Source: Ceratothoa steindachneri (lineage: Eukaryota > Arthropoda > Malacostraca > Isopoda > Cymothoidae). From it: a stretch of 64,000 bases of DNA. The notes beneath the pieces were generated by a model. The model ran no database searches and was not told the DNA's origin. It saw only the letters and a program-made list of their open reading frames with translations. Both the position numbers and the translations under genes were made by a program. The first letter of the stretch is position 1. The number at the start of each line of letters is the position of its first letter. Where the stretch lies: NCBI GenBank assembly GCA_963969495.1, contig OZ018329.1:146467502-146531501 (forward strand), written 5' to 3'. Below are positions 28,029 to 37,998 of this stretch, in pieces.

Positions 28029-29331
28029 TGTGATAGAACGGGTTGAGGCCGCGTTAATTTCAACCCCTATCACATGGTATTTAAAACCACGATGCTTCCC
28101 ACGTGCATCTTCGCTTTGAAGCTTGGCGCTTTATCGCAGCCACCTGAGTCAATGTTTAAACAAGGAGGTTTATCTTCCCCCATTCGCCCCCATACGCCGA
28201 CCTCGCCAGATTGAGTTAGGCTTATAGGCAGATAAGGCATTGTTCCCAGGCTCGGCTGTGCATTCCCTCGAAGCTCCCACTCCATTGTCACCCCATGCCA
28301 AGGGAGTGTCTCGACTATTTAGATGGAAACTTTACCACTAAGATCAGATTGGAGATCCAGATTTTCGCCGCGAAACATCACCACGACCCTCTCTCACTTT
28401 GTGCGCCAAGGGACCTCGACCTCGAGATTCACCATCACTTGTCCAGAAGAAGGACAATATCCCTTGAGTGCCAAGGCCTTTCGTGACGCCAAGTCCACAA
28501 GGCTTCCCCCTTGTTGTTCAGAAAGAGAACAACGTTAGAACAGCCATTGTTCGTTCGAGCCCGTTGACAAGAAACGGTTCTCACCCCTTCCCCTGTTGTT
28601 TAGAAGAGAACAACGTAGAACAGCCATTGTTCTTTTGAGCCCGTTCGCCAAGAAATGGTTCTCACCCCTTCCCCTGTTGTTCAGAAGAGAACAACGTAGA
28701 ACAGCCATTGTTCTTTTGAGCCCGTTTGCCAAGAAACGGTTCTCACCCCCCCCCCCTCTGTTGTTCAGAAGAAAACAACGTAGAACAGCCATTGTTCTTC
28801 AAGCCGTTCGTCGAGAAACTGTTCTCATTCCCAAGACACCATGTCAGGATCCTTTTACTCCCCCCCTTCGGCTGGAACTCGCCAGCGGACCAAAAATCCT
28901 TCACGTCGACTTCCTCTGCACCACTAGTATAAAATTACGTAAGCCAAACGTTACCTTTGAGTATTTAACCCTTTTGTCAATTCTATCCTGTGCTTTAAAT
29001 GGTTTAGCGAACCATCCCATCTCTTTAACTTTATATTTGTTTTACCTTTTTAAATCTTTTAATCCTCGGATTAGCCCAAGCCCCCACGACCCTTTCCATT
29101 CTCTGTTTATGTCAATATTTTCCGTTTTGTGTATTGTTGATAGTTATTATTAAAAAACTCTATTTTATTAATGATAGCAATATTATTATCCTTGAGCTCA
29201 GTTCCACTTCTTAAGCATATTGAAGATACATAATATCGGCCCGCCAGACATCCACGCACTCTAAAGATAATTAAAGAAGTTCCCTCAACGAATAGTTATA
29301 TATGGTATATCGTCAAGAGTCCATTCTACAA
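28029..29331. mobile_element. Solo LTR inserted in the minisatellite
   Basis: The 1303-base block starts TGTGATAGAACGGG and ends ATTCTACAA. It is bounded by the 5-base direct repeats CATAT (28024-28028 and 29332-29336). Removing it with one CATAT restores a plain minisatellite unit (ACCCATAT joined to ATACTAGGTTC). No coding domain is inside. A region near 29155-29175 with ATTATTAAAAAAC could be a polyadenylation area. No primer site or internal region is present, so it is best read as a solo LTR left by recombination. Orientation is uncertain. Confidence 0.7.
28513..28831. repeat. Four tandem units of about 82 bases inside the solo LTR
   Basis: Units start at 28513, 28595, 28676 and 28760, each with GTTGTTCAGAAGAGAACAAC (a stem-loop) and AGAACAGCCATTGTTC. 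Unit lengths are 82, 81 and 84 bases; the last contains a C run. Tandem arrays in U3 often carry promoter elements, which is inference here. Confidence 0.9.
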
Positions 29332-29336
29332 CATAT

Positions 29337-30003
29337 ATACTAGGTTCTACATAGGTTTTCATTTTTTTAATGTACTCAATTGCAAGGTTCTACATAGGTT
29401 TTTGATTTTTAATACACTCATCTACTAGGTTCTACATGTTTTCTTTTTTTAATGTACTAATCTGCAAGGTTCTACATAGGTTTTTATTTTTTAATGGACC
29501 CATCTATAAGATTATATGTAGGTTTTTATTTTTAATACATCTATCTACTAGGTTCTACAAAGTTTTCATTTTTGAATGCACCCATCTGCAAGGTTCTACA
29601 TAGGTTTTTGTTTTTTAATGTACTCATCTGCAAGGTTCTACATAGGTTTTTGTTTTTTAATATACCCATCTACTAGGTTCTACATGTTTTCATTTTTTAA
29701 TGCACCAATCTCCAAGGTTCTACATAGGTTTTTATTTGTTAAGGCATCCATCTGCAAGGTTCTACATAGGTTTTTGGTTTTTAATACACCCATCTACTAG
29801 GTTCTACATAGGTTGTCATTTTTTAATGCACCCATCTGCAAGGTTCTACATAGGTTTTTGTTTTTTAATACACCCATCTAGTAGGTTCTACATATTTTCA
29901 TTTTTTAATGCACCAATCTGCAAGGTTCTACATAGGTTTTTATTTGTTAATGCACCTACCTGCAAGGTTCTACATAGGTTTTTGATTTTTAATACACCCA
30001 TCT
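29337..30003. repeat. Minisatellite, about 42-base unit (main part)
   Basis: Fifteen or so units with the core AAGGTTCTACATAGG, a T-rich middle and TAATRCACCCATCTRC. Units vary between about 38 and 44 bases. Because many are 42 bases, the array gives open frames with a 14-residue period, which I do not treat as genes. Confidence 0.9.
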
Positions 30004-30174
30004 GGAGGCTACCAAGGTCACAGCTGATGTCTCCCACAGAGGTAAGTCACTTATAGTGTATTAAATGTTATGAAAGATACCCTTACGTGTTAATGCTTTA
30101 AGAACAATATCTAAAAAAAAAAAAACCAGCAAGGATCAATATTTTGAGACTACTGGTGTACCATACTGGGTATT

Positions 30175-31340
30175 GAAAAAGTCCTGTTATACTCATTACA
30201 TCTCTTTCAACAAAGGCCACAATGATACTTTTGATGGAATTAGACATGTTTTTATTGTTTTAACATATAAATGTGTTTAAATTGTAATATTAATCAATGT
30301 GGCCACCCTCAGTGGCAAGATCTGAAGGCTTGGACATGTTGTAGATGGTCCTTCCTCATACTGGCCCGCATGCGGTTGATGGAGGATGTCAGCTCATTGA
30401 CAATGAATGTGGTGGACCTTGCAGGCCTTGCCCTCAACATGTGCCCACAAGTTGTAGTCCTTTGACCAGAAGGTCATGTTCAAGCCCCACCACTCTTGCA
30501 CGGTGTTGGTGGTGTGGGCCAAGGCACTATCCTGACAAAAAATGTAGTCCAGCTTCTTTGTGATGTTTCTCACCCAGGGCAGGATTTTTGTGACCAAGAT
30601 GTCCCTGTAAATGACCATGAACAATACCAGTATCTTCTCACCATTCAAAGCCATGATGCTGAACATCATCACAGAGGTCGGGTGCTTGATCATGGAAATG
30701 TAGCGGAGCTCAGAGATATCCTGACTGAAGCTTAGCACATGGTCATTCTGTGCTTGTTGATGACCCAATCAACTGGGAAAGTTGTTTTTTTTATACAACA
30801 AAAATTAGAATTTGATTGCCGTGACTCTTCAAGTTGTTGAGAAGGTGGAGATAGTACTCCTGACATTGTTCTTATATACAGTCAATAAGCAGAGGCCTTT
30901 CCAAACAGTTCAAGCTCTTGCCACCCTTCTCCTTATCGGCCCTGGACACCATGGCCACTGAGAAGTTCTTTGCTAACAGTCATTTTGAGCTTTGGACCAC
31001 TTTTGACCTTTCTCACAGCCAAACAGTTAACAACTTGAGGTCTACCTAAATAAGGTCAATCTTTGAGTTATTCCTTTTCCTCAAGCCTCTCAGCAACTCT
31101 ATGGACAGTTATCAGGCTGATGTTAAGCCACTTGGGGATATCGGAATTGTTGTAGCCCACACGCAGGAGAACAGAACTTAATTTGTTTCATTTCCATTTT
31201 GACACACTTGCACATGATAGAAAAGATGTTTTAATGACACACACTCAAAAAGTAGAACTTTAAGTTTGTCTGATGGAACTTTTCTCTCACACATGTAAAG
31301 CTCTAGAAAAAAAATGAGTGTAACAGAACTTTTGCAAAAG
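30175..31340 (-). mobile_element. Tc1/mariner-type element, decayed
   Basis: Imperfect terminal inverted repeats sit at 30175-30197 (GAAAAAGTCCTGTTATACTC) and 31313-31340 (its reverse complement with few changes, AGTTCTGTTACACTCATT). Between them the minus strand encodes a DDE transposase of the Tc1/mariner superfamily in several frames. The left end also has TACTGGGTATTG just outside. The element is 1.17 kb, a normal size, but has multiple frame shifts. Confidence 0.7.
30394..31180 (-). pseudogene. Tc1/mariner-type transposase
   Basis: Blocks in order on the minus strand are VGYNNSDIPKWLNISLITVH near 31150 (HTH DNA-binding region), a middle with stops, and the open frame 30768-30394. The latter has PTSVMMFSIMALNGEKILVL, ILPWVRNITKKLDYIFCQDS, ALAHTTNTVQEW and YNLWAHVEGKACK. 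The QDSALAHT block holds the second catalytic Asp. The segment that normally follows FWPKD (PPQSPDLNPLD-like, with the third catalytic residue) is deleted, since FWSKD joins directly to YNLWAHVE. The protein cannot be active. Confidence 0.75.
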
Positions 31341-31439
31341 TCGGTATATGGCCCATCTAATATTTAATGTGTTAAGAAAGATAAAAGCTAACAAAACAAG
31401 CAACAGAGAAAATTAATCAAGAATGATCTACAAACCAAA

Positions 31440-31740
31440 ATCAAGAGAATACAAGAAAAAAAGATATACTCAGGAATTGGGGGGTTGCCCGCTCATTCAG
31501 TGGCTCAAACATAAATAGTGTGGATGCCTAAACTCTCCAGGGACTTCATTACTCCACATATGTCATCCATGAACCTGTCTTGAGTACAAGCAGTAGCGAC
31601 TACATTTATCCATATACTCAGAAGGGTATCATACAAACCAGTGGTTGAAGATTCAAATGCCTTAAGGACATTCAATCTACTTTGAGTCACCATAAATCAC
31701 AATTCAGTGTCCGACCTAGGCACAGCACAATACTGTGTTC
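31440..31740 (-). mobile_element. Probable family A copy 5, 3' end fragment
   Basis: The plus-strand text GTGTGGATGCC, ATGAACCTGTCTTGAGTACA and CAGTAGCGACTACATTTATCC (31515-31610) follows copy 1 (GTGGACGAACCCGTCCCAAG then GGTAGCGACCCC) in order and spacing. Similarity is moderate. It would be a short truncated 3' end, again on the minus strand. Confidence 0.45.
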
Positions 31741-31904
31741 TCATATTGAACAGAGTATTGCAACCAGCTAGGCCATGAAGACAGATACAGCACCTGGAAG
31801 AGCCCCAACAACTTGAAAGAAGGTAGAGAAGGCATGGAAGCTAACCCTCTCTTCAGATTTGACACAGTTCCAGAAAGGGGATAAGAAAGGGGTTTAAGAA
31901 AGGG

Positions 31905-33240
31905 GATAAAACAAATGTCTCATTACAGACCAGTAAGTTTGACATCAGTGGTAGGGAAAATGATGGAATCTATTATAGCAAGGAATATTAGAGATCACTT
32001 GGATAAGCATAAGTTGATAAAAGAATGGCTTTAGTAAGGGTAAATCCTGCCTGACTAATTTGCTGTCTTTTTATAGTAAGGTGTATGAAGCAGCAGATAA
32101 TGATGAAAACTATGATATTTTATACTTGGACTTTAGTAAGGCTTTTGATCGAGTGCCACACTTATGGCTTCTGAGCAAAGTTAAAGCACACGGGATTGAT
32201 GGCAGTATATTTAGGTGGATTCAGTCATGGCTTGGTGACAGACAGCAAAGAGTTAGTATAGATGGAGTTAAATCTGAGTGGGGGGGTGTTAGCAGTGGAG
32301 TTCCGCAAGGATCTGTTTTGGGTCCCTTGCTATTCTTAATTTATATTAATGATCTTGACATAGGTATAAGTAGTGACCTGAGTAAATTTGCTGATGATAC
32401 TAAGCTAGGTAGGGCCATTAGGGCTGATTCTGATGCTGTTGTAATGCAGGAGGAATTGACCATTCTGTCCAATTGGGCCGAGAAATGGCAAATGAAGTTT
32501 AACATAGACAAATGTAGTGTACTTAGTATAGGTAGAATAATCCATTGAATAGTTATAAATTAAATGGGAGAATTTTAGGGAGGACCGATTGTGAGAGGGA
32601 CTTAGGTATTTTGGTAAGTTTAGACCTTCGTCCTAGAAAGCAATGCCTAAATGCTAAGAATAAAGCTAATAGGATATTGGGATTCATTAGGAGGAGTGTA
32701 AGCAATAAGAGTGCTGAAGTCATTCTAAAACTGTATCTGGCGCTAGTTAGGCCTCATCTAGACTATGCAGTACAATTTTGGTCACCATATTATAGGAAGG
32801 ATATTGATTTGCTTCAGTCTGTGCAGAGAAGGATGACAAAGATGATTGGTGGGCTAAGGAACTTACCTTATGGTGAAAGGCTCAGAAAACTAAATCTACA
32901 TACATTGGAAAGGAGAAGAGTCAGAGGGGAATTGATTGAAGTCTTCAAATGGGTAAAAGGATATAATAAAGGGGATCTGGGTAAGGTTCTTATACTTAGT
33001 GAACATGACAGGACCGTAGCAATGGGTTTAAGCTTGATAAGTATAGGTTTAGGAAGGAGATTGGGAGGAATTGGTTTACAAATCGTGTGGTAGATGAATG
33101 AAATAGGCTCACTAGACATGTGATAGAAGCCTCCTCTCAGGGTAGTTTTAAGAATAGATTAGATAAATATATGGATCAAGTTGCTAGATGGGAGTGGGGA
33201 GATTATATTTTGCAGTTGCATGAATGGACATAATCTTCTG
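31905..33240 (+). pseudogene. Reverse transcriptase and C-terminal domain (CR1/L2-like)
   Basis: Blocks in order: PVSLTSVVGKMMESIIA near 31940, a stop in the QHGF block, KSCLTNLLSFYSKV (32040-32080), ILYLDFSKAFDRVPH (about 32120), GVPQGSVLGPLLFLIYINDL (32300-32360) and FADDTKLGRA (32390-32420) with the catalytic Asp pair. A frame shift at about 32545 leads into the C-terminal part, with RANRILGFIRRS, LVRPHLDYAVQFWSPYY and DIDLLQSVQRRMTKMIGG. Another shift near 33020 precedes FTNRVVDE. Two to three small lesions in 1.3 kb make this a moderately old copy. Confidence 0.85.
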
Positions 33241-33255
33241 GATGCATTTTATGTA

Positions 33256-33286
33256 CGTAGGTGAGTCAAAAAGTTCTCAGACAAAT
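33256..33286 (+). repeat. Mariner left terminal inverted repeat
   Basis: Starts CGTAGGTGAGTC after the TA target and pairs with 34527-34557. Two or three mismatches lie in the outermost positions and one (C/T) in the CAGAYAAAT segment. The transposase would bind here. Confidence 0.85.
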
Positions 33287-33443
33287 GCCAGATTATTGAA
33301 ATGTTCGATTTTGTACAAGTAAATACAGGGTCAAACACGACTTTCATGTTTTCTGAACAATTCCTACAAAATTCGTCATTCAATTTGTCGAGACTCTTTG
33401 TATTAGATGTGCTTCAAAAAGGTTACTTTTTTGAACCCATAAA

Positions 33444-34493
33444 ATGGCAAATTTTGAGATAAGAGCGAATATTAAATTCCTGACTAAACTTGATTGGAAG
33501 CCTGTTAAGATTATTGACGCTCTACAACAGGTTTATGGTGACTCTTCGCCATGTAGAGCGGTAGTTTACGACTGGATTAAGCGCTTCAAGGGGGGCAGAG
33601 AAGAAGTTGAAGATGATCCACGTGAAGGGAGACCCTCCACCTCCATTAACCCAGAAAATGTCGAGCTTGTGAGGAATCTAGTGGATAAAGATCGCCGTAT
33701 TACTATTGATGAAGTTGCCAATGCATGTGAAATCTCTCATGGCTCAGCATTTGGAATTCTAACTGAAAATCTTGGCCTGAGCAAGCTTTCAGCACGTTGG
33801 GTCCCAAAAGCGTTGCGAGAAGACCAGCTGAATCATAGGGCCAACCTTTCTTTGGCTATTTTGACCAAGATTGAAGCAAACGAGGATAGATTTTTTGAGC
33901 GCCTCGTAACGGGAGATGAAACTTGGGTGTATCAGTTTGATCCTGAAAGTAAAAATCAATCAAAAGAGTGGCACCCAAGGGGGGCAGCAGGGCCTATCAA
34001 GTTCAAGACAGAGAGGTCCGTTAAGAAGATAATGGCTACAGTTTTTTGGGATTCGGAGGGAATTATTTTAATAGACTTCTTAGAAGGACAAAAAACTGTT
34101 ACATCCAGCTATTACGAAGGAGTTTTAAGGAAGCTGAAAACTTCAATAGCCAAAAAACGACGAGGAAAGCTCCACAAGCAAATCTTGTTCCACCATGACA
34201 ATGCCCCTGCACATTCGTCCAAAGCTGTGAGATCTCAGCTACGGGAATTTCGATGGGAAACTCTTGCTCATCCCCCTTATAGCCCTGATTTAGCACCCTC
34301 TGACTTTTTTCTGTTTCCAAATTTAAAGGGACACCTAAAAGGAACCCGGTTTCAATCATTAGATGAAGCAAAAAAGCAGGTCATTACTTGGTGCCAGAGA
34401 CAACCCCGTGAATTCTACAAAGATGGTCTTTACCGTTGGATTCATAGATTAAGAAAGTGTATAGATGTTAATGGAGCTTATGTAGAAAAATGA
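33444..34493 (+). CDS. Mariner transposase, 349 aa, apparently intact
   Basis: This enzyme cuts and pastes the element at TA targets. Residues 1-110 form the paired-type HTH DNA-binding domain (WKPVKIIDALQQVYGDSSPC, ITIDEVANACEISHGSAFGI). WVPKAL at 119-124 is a variant of the WVPHEL linker. The catalytic triad is D158 (VTGDETWVY), D252 (FHHDNAPAHSS) and D287 (YSPDLAPSDFFLFP), with 34 residues between the last two, the D,D34D signature of mariner. The C-terminus KCIDVNGAYVEK is usual. Length matches the family (about 345). No stop or shift is present, so activity is possible, though unproven. Met at 33444 is the only reasonable start before the HTH domain. Confidence 0.93.
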   Translation: MANFEIRANIKFLTKLDWKPVKIIDALQQVYGDSSPCRAVVYDWIKRFKGGREEVEDDPREGRPSTSINPENVELVRNLVDKDRRITIDEVANACEISHGSAFGILTENLGLSKLSARWVPKALREDQLNHRANLSLAILTKIEANEDRFFERLVTGDETWVYQFDPESKNQSKEWHPRGAAGPIKFKTERSVKKIMATVFWDSEGIILIDFLEGQKTVTSSYYEGVLRKLKTSIAKKRRGKLHKQILFHHDNAPAHSSKAVRSQLREFRWETLAHPPYSPDLAPSDFFLFPNLKGHLKGTRFQSLDEAKKQVITWCQRQPREFYKDGLYRWIHRLRKCIDVNGAYVEK

Positions 34494-34526
34494 TTACAGT
34501 ATTATTACAAATAAAAATTTTATGCC

Positions 34527-34557
34527 ATTTATCTGAGAACTTTTTGACTCCCCCTCG
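34527..34557 (+). repeat. Mariner right terminal inverted repeat
   Basis: The sequence TCTGAGAACTTTTTGACTCC ends CCCTCG before the TA at 34558. It is the inverted counterpart of 33256-33286. Confidence 0.85.
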
Positions 34558-34779
34558 TATATTGTAGATTAGATCTGACGAACTCCTGTAAAGGGTGACA
34601 ATGTTGATGACTTTTCTCTGGTAAGAAATCTTTTGTGTGTTGACTGGAACAGGAGCTGCCAAGTGTAGGCCATGAATGGTCTTTTGCAGTCTCCTTCTTT
34701 TCTTATGTTCTTATGAGAAGAAATGCACTCCAAGAAATGTGAAAGCAGTACTGAAAAAGCTTTGGGGCATCAAACTGTT

Positions 34780-36150
34780 TAGAGAGAGAAACACTAGCAA
34801 CACTCTGTGAGCTATTGTTCAGCAATAGTGAGTCAATCATTGAGGTGATACTAATCCATCTACTAGGAAGAAGCAACCGCACTTGTATAAAAATTAGATG
34901 TGACCTTCAGGAAATGGAAGCAAGATGTAAAAAGATGAACTACATGTATGAGAAGGCTAATTACCAAATGAAGAAGTGTCTCAACATTGACTGGAATCAA
35001 TATCTTCCAGAGGACTTGTCAGCAGTGGGAAAATGGAGGAAATTTGCTGCTAAACTGAGAAAGAGCATAGATGAGTGCATACCCAAGAGGAGAAGTATGG
35101 GAAGACAAAACAGAAGGATGAAGACCAATGAAAATCTACCAATGTACAGAAAACAATTTAAAGGTGAAGAAGAAACAAAGGCTTTAGGAGTTTTAGGAGT
35201 TGATATAGAATATAGAAGGCTGAACAACCAATTGAGTAGTAGGAAGCAGGGGTAGTCTTAAGGTCTCTAGGTTGTGGTCACAGGATTGGAGAGTGTGGCA
35301 AAGTTTAGTGAAGAATTGTGCACCTACTATGTCTAGGAGGTCACTGAGGGATAGAATTTTAGCTTCTGCATGTAGGTCAGGTATTGGGGTACTTTTTGTG
35401 CAACCAGTTGCCATGTGTAAAGCTGTTAACAGCAGCTCTGAGAGGTGATATGGGATGGAGCACATTTAGAGAAAGACTTGTGAAAGCGACCCTTATGTAC
35501 AAAATAAGACTGGAATGACTGGTAAGGAAAGTATATCTGTGGAATGAAAAATACAGTAAATGGGGGAAGTATAAAAAAATGGCATATATGAATGGTATGG
35601 TAGGTAGAGAAAATGAGCATGAATGGAGAATGATGAGCAGGAATAGAGAAGGGTTAGAGTGGGATGGAACAAAGTGGAAGGTTGAGATTGATAAAGAAGT
35701 GAAAGTCATGGGACTTAGAAAGTGGAAGAATGAAATGGAACAAAAGTAAACGGAGAAGGAATCCCCAGAGTACGTGAGGTGGTAAGATAGAAGCCTGGGT
35801 GGTGACCTACTTTTCCGAGCGAGGGAGCAATGTATGGATGTGAATGCAAGAAACTATAGATGGTCCGCAACTCAAAGCAAGATATGTCAGATATGTGAAT
35901 TAGGTGAGGATGAGACTTTGGAATATGTAACACTGGAATGTGAGAAGTATGACAGAGACAGAATGGAGATGATGCGTGTTATCCTGACTGAATGTGGCTG
36001 TGAAATACATTAAGTGATTGAAAAAAACTGGAAAGGAATGGATGACCCTACTACTAGGACTATGCAATGAGAAAACAGATGAGATGATTATGGCTGTTAA
36101 AGAATTCCTGGAAAAAGTGTGGCATGAAAGAAGCAAAGTGGATTAACTTT
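34780..36150 (+). pseudogene. Non-LTR Pol, internally deleted (endonuclease end and C-terminal part)
   Basis: The plus-strand frame around 34780-35255 reads LLFSNSESIIEVILIHLLGR then YMYEKANYQMKKCLNIDWNQ and CIPKRRSMGRQ. This is the end of the endonuclease and the linker to RT seen in CR1/L2-type Pols. The catalytic RT core is absent. From about 35560 to 36140 other frames give GDLLFRAREQCMDVNARNY, CQICELGEDETLEYVTLECE and DRDRMEMMRVILTECG, the Cys-rich C-terminal tail. It lies directly after the tail of the element at 31860 and in the same orientation. Confidence 0.65.
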
Positions 36151-36479
36151 GTTCAGTTTTCTTTTCTTTTTTTTTCTCCATCTACAGGAGCTGCTGATAT
36201 GAAGGCCAACCCTGGGAAAACAAACTGAGGGTACCTGTAAGAGCAAGAGTGTATAGTATGTTAAGTGTTTCTTTGTGTTGTCTGAAATGGTTGCTTGTGA
36301 ATGTCGCAAGGGCATTTTGTTTTGATGTAGCCTTCAAAGTGGTTAAGTATGTGCTCAATGCTCATACCTGGGTCCAGGGTAATGCCAATAGGGTGGTATT
36401 ACAGTTAGTTGGGAGGGGTTGGGGATTGGGTAAAGAAGCATCCCACGGTTTTTTTTTACCTTAATATAACCTAACCTAA

Positions 36480-37145
36480 CCAACTTAATCTAGGGTTGAA
36501 AAACCATTGCAATGCCTCATCTTTACAAGATCCAGGACTGGCCTTGGAGCGTGATATGGGGGTATCTGTTTTATTCATGTAGTTGGTGTGAAGATGGTGA
36601 CTGTTGATTTGGGGGGAGAGGTGGACATTATATTTAGTAATAATAACCAGTTTTGGGAGTTGTCAGAAGTATATGTTTAGTTGTGTGGCATGAGATATGA
36701 TGGTTAAGTCATTGGTATATATGTTCAGGAGGACTAATTGGGTTATGGGGAGGGGGGACCTTGTGTATAAAGAGATTGAAGAGGGGAAGGATAGCACCCT
36801 GGGGGAGCCTGTTGTGACTTGTGGTCTTTGGGTCCTGGAATATGAGCTGTGCTGTAGTAAATAGCCATGCTTGTTGGAGAGGAGGTTGGCTGTCCATTTT
36901 TTGTCATTTGTATGGTACAGAGTGTCAAGTATTTTATGTAAGAGGCTGCAGTGGTGGACTGTGTTGAAGGTGTTGCTGATGTCAATTGCTGCCATTATAT
37001 ACTGGTTGATGGCCAATAACACAATCCAATGGATGCAGTTTATACCATGGTGGTGCTTGATAGGTTTTGGAATGCTCTGACTGAGATGAGATGACTCTGG
37101 TAGGCCCTGGGGGCATTTTTCAGCCTTTATTTTTATTATGTTCAA
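36480..37145 (-). pseudogene. Jockey-like reverse transcriptase fragment
   Basis: The minus-strand frame 37145-36663 reads MAAIDISNTFNTVHHCSLLH (a mutated form of the usual DISKAFDTVHH block), KKWTANLLSNKHGYLLQHSS, and TTGSPRVLSFPSSISLYT, a mutated form of SGVPQGAVLSPSLFN. NIYTNDLTIISH follows, in which the YADD box has become YTND. Further left the thumb region is weak. It is a different family from the CR1-like copies and is dead. Confidence 0.7.
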
Positions 37146-37149
37146 AATT

Positions 37150-37990
37150 ATAGGTAATGTATGATGTAGATTATTAAGTTATTCTGAAAAGATAGATCAT
37201 ATTCAAGATAAGATTAAGGACAAGAAATATAACTAACAACCAAAATTTTACACAAAAGAAAAGACCTTTGTGACTTTTGCTTGAGTGTAAAGTTGGAAGT
37301 CAACCCTTTGAAGAGCCATTTGTGTGTACAAAGTATTAAGATAATTTTACAGGTTACAAAACCAAACAGGGTTTATTAAAAATCCTCTGAGTTAATTAAC
37401 CATTCAATGTACCCAATCAACAGCATTCCACTATAAACTACTATACATTTAAAAAATATATTTTTTTAGCCTTAAGCCGCTTTCTAATATGAAAGACAAG
37501 TGGACTTTCATATTTCTTCGGTTTATTAGTTAAATTTCTATGAGACGGTCACTTACTCATGGGTGTCTTCGTTGTCATGCCAAAGTATCGGCATTCCATT
37601 TCCTAGCCAGAGAGCACTGTAATCCATTCTTGAGCTGACATGAATGTTTCTCCTGGTTTTGTTTTTAAAGTTCTTACACAAATATTACAAAACTTACACC
37701 ATATCAGTCGCATAGAGCTAAATTCTTTACGCAAAAGGCCTTATTTCTAATCGATTTCGCTGTAATTTTTTTATGCTTGAACTTTATCTTTTGATACCTT
37801 CAAAAAAATCGATCTTTGCTTGAATGAAGCCGCGAAATATCTTTAACTGCACAAATTTTATGATTTTTAAAAACATTTTTCTTTATCTATAAACAAGAAA
37901 ATTAAAAAGAAGTTAACATAATATCATCATCCTAGTTATTTTAATCACAGCAACAAGAACCAAATTTTTCACGTTTTTGAAGAATAGCAG
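37150..37990. other. No recognised feature
   Basis: AT-rich sequence without recognisable motifs or long open frames. Confidence 0.5.
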
Positions 37991-37998
37991 TTTTATGG

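Larger units (their letters stand above)
33256..34557 (+). mobile_element. Mariner transposon, complete
   Basis: The 1302-base element is flanked by TA on both sides (33254-33255 and 34558-34559). Its terminal inverted repeats of about 30 bases share GAGTCAAAAAGTTCTCAGA. The left end reads CGTAGGTGAGTC and the right end, inverted, CGAGGGGGAGTC. One open frame of 349 codons fills the middle. It sits in the 3' UTR of the CR1/L2-like element and in the same orientation. It is the only element here with ends, duplication and gene all apparently intact. Confidence 0.93.
31860..34710 (+). mobile_element. CR1/L2-like non-LTR retrotransposon, interrupted by a mariner
   Basis: A plus-strand element starts within Pol near 31860-31900, runs through RT and C-terminal domains to about 33190, and has a 3' UTR that is split at a TA by the mariner at 33256-34557. 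The UTR resumes at 34558 and ends near 34710 with TTCTTATGTTCTTATG, a short-unit tail of CR1/L2 type. It differs from the element at 25048 in sequence. A few frame shifts show that it is older than the mariner inside it. Confidence 0.8.

Noticed and set aside
28513..28831. CRISPR-like array
   Set aside because: The units are contiguous 82-base tandem repeats without unique spacers, in a eukaryotic LTR.
29700..30056. 118-codon open frame with a 14-residue repeat
   Set aside because: It is produced by the 42-base minisatellite unit, which has no stop in that frame. No coding signature beyond the repeat.
36461..36478. CCTAACCTAACC, a telomere-like repeat
   Set aside because: Only two to three units of the arthropod TTAGG type; too short to be a telomeric tract.
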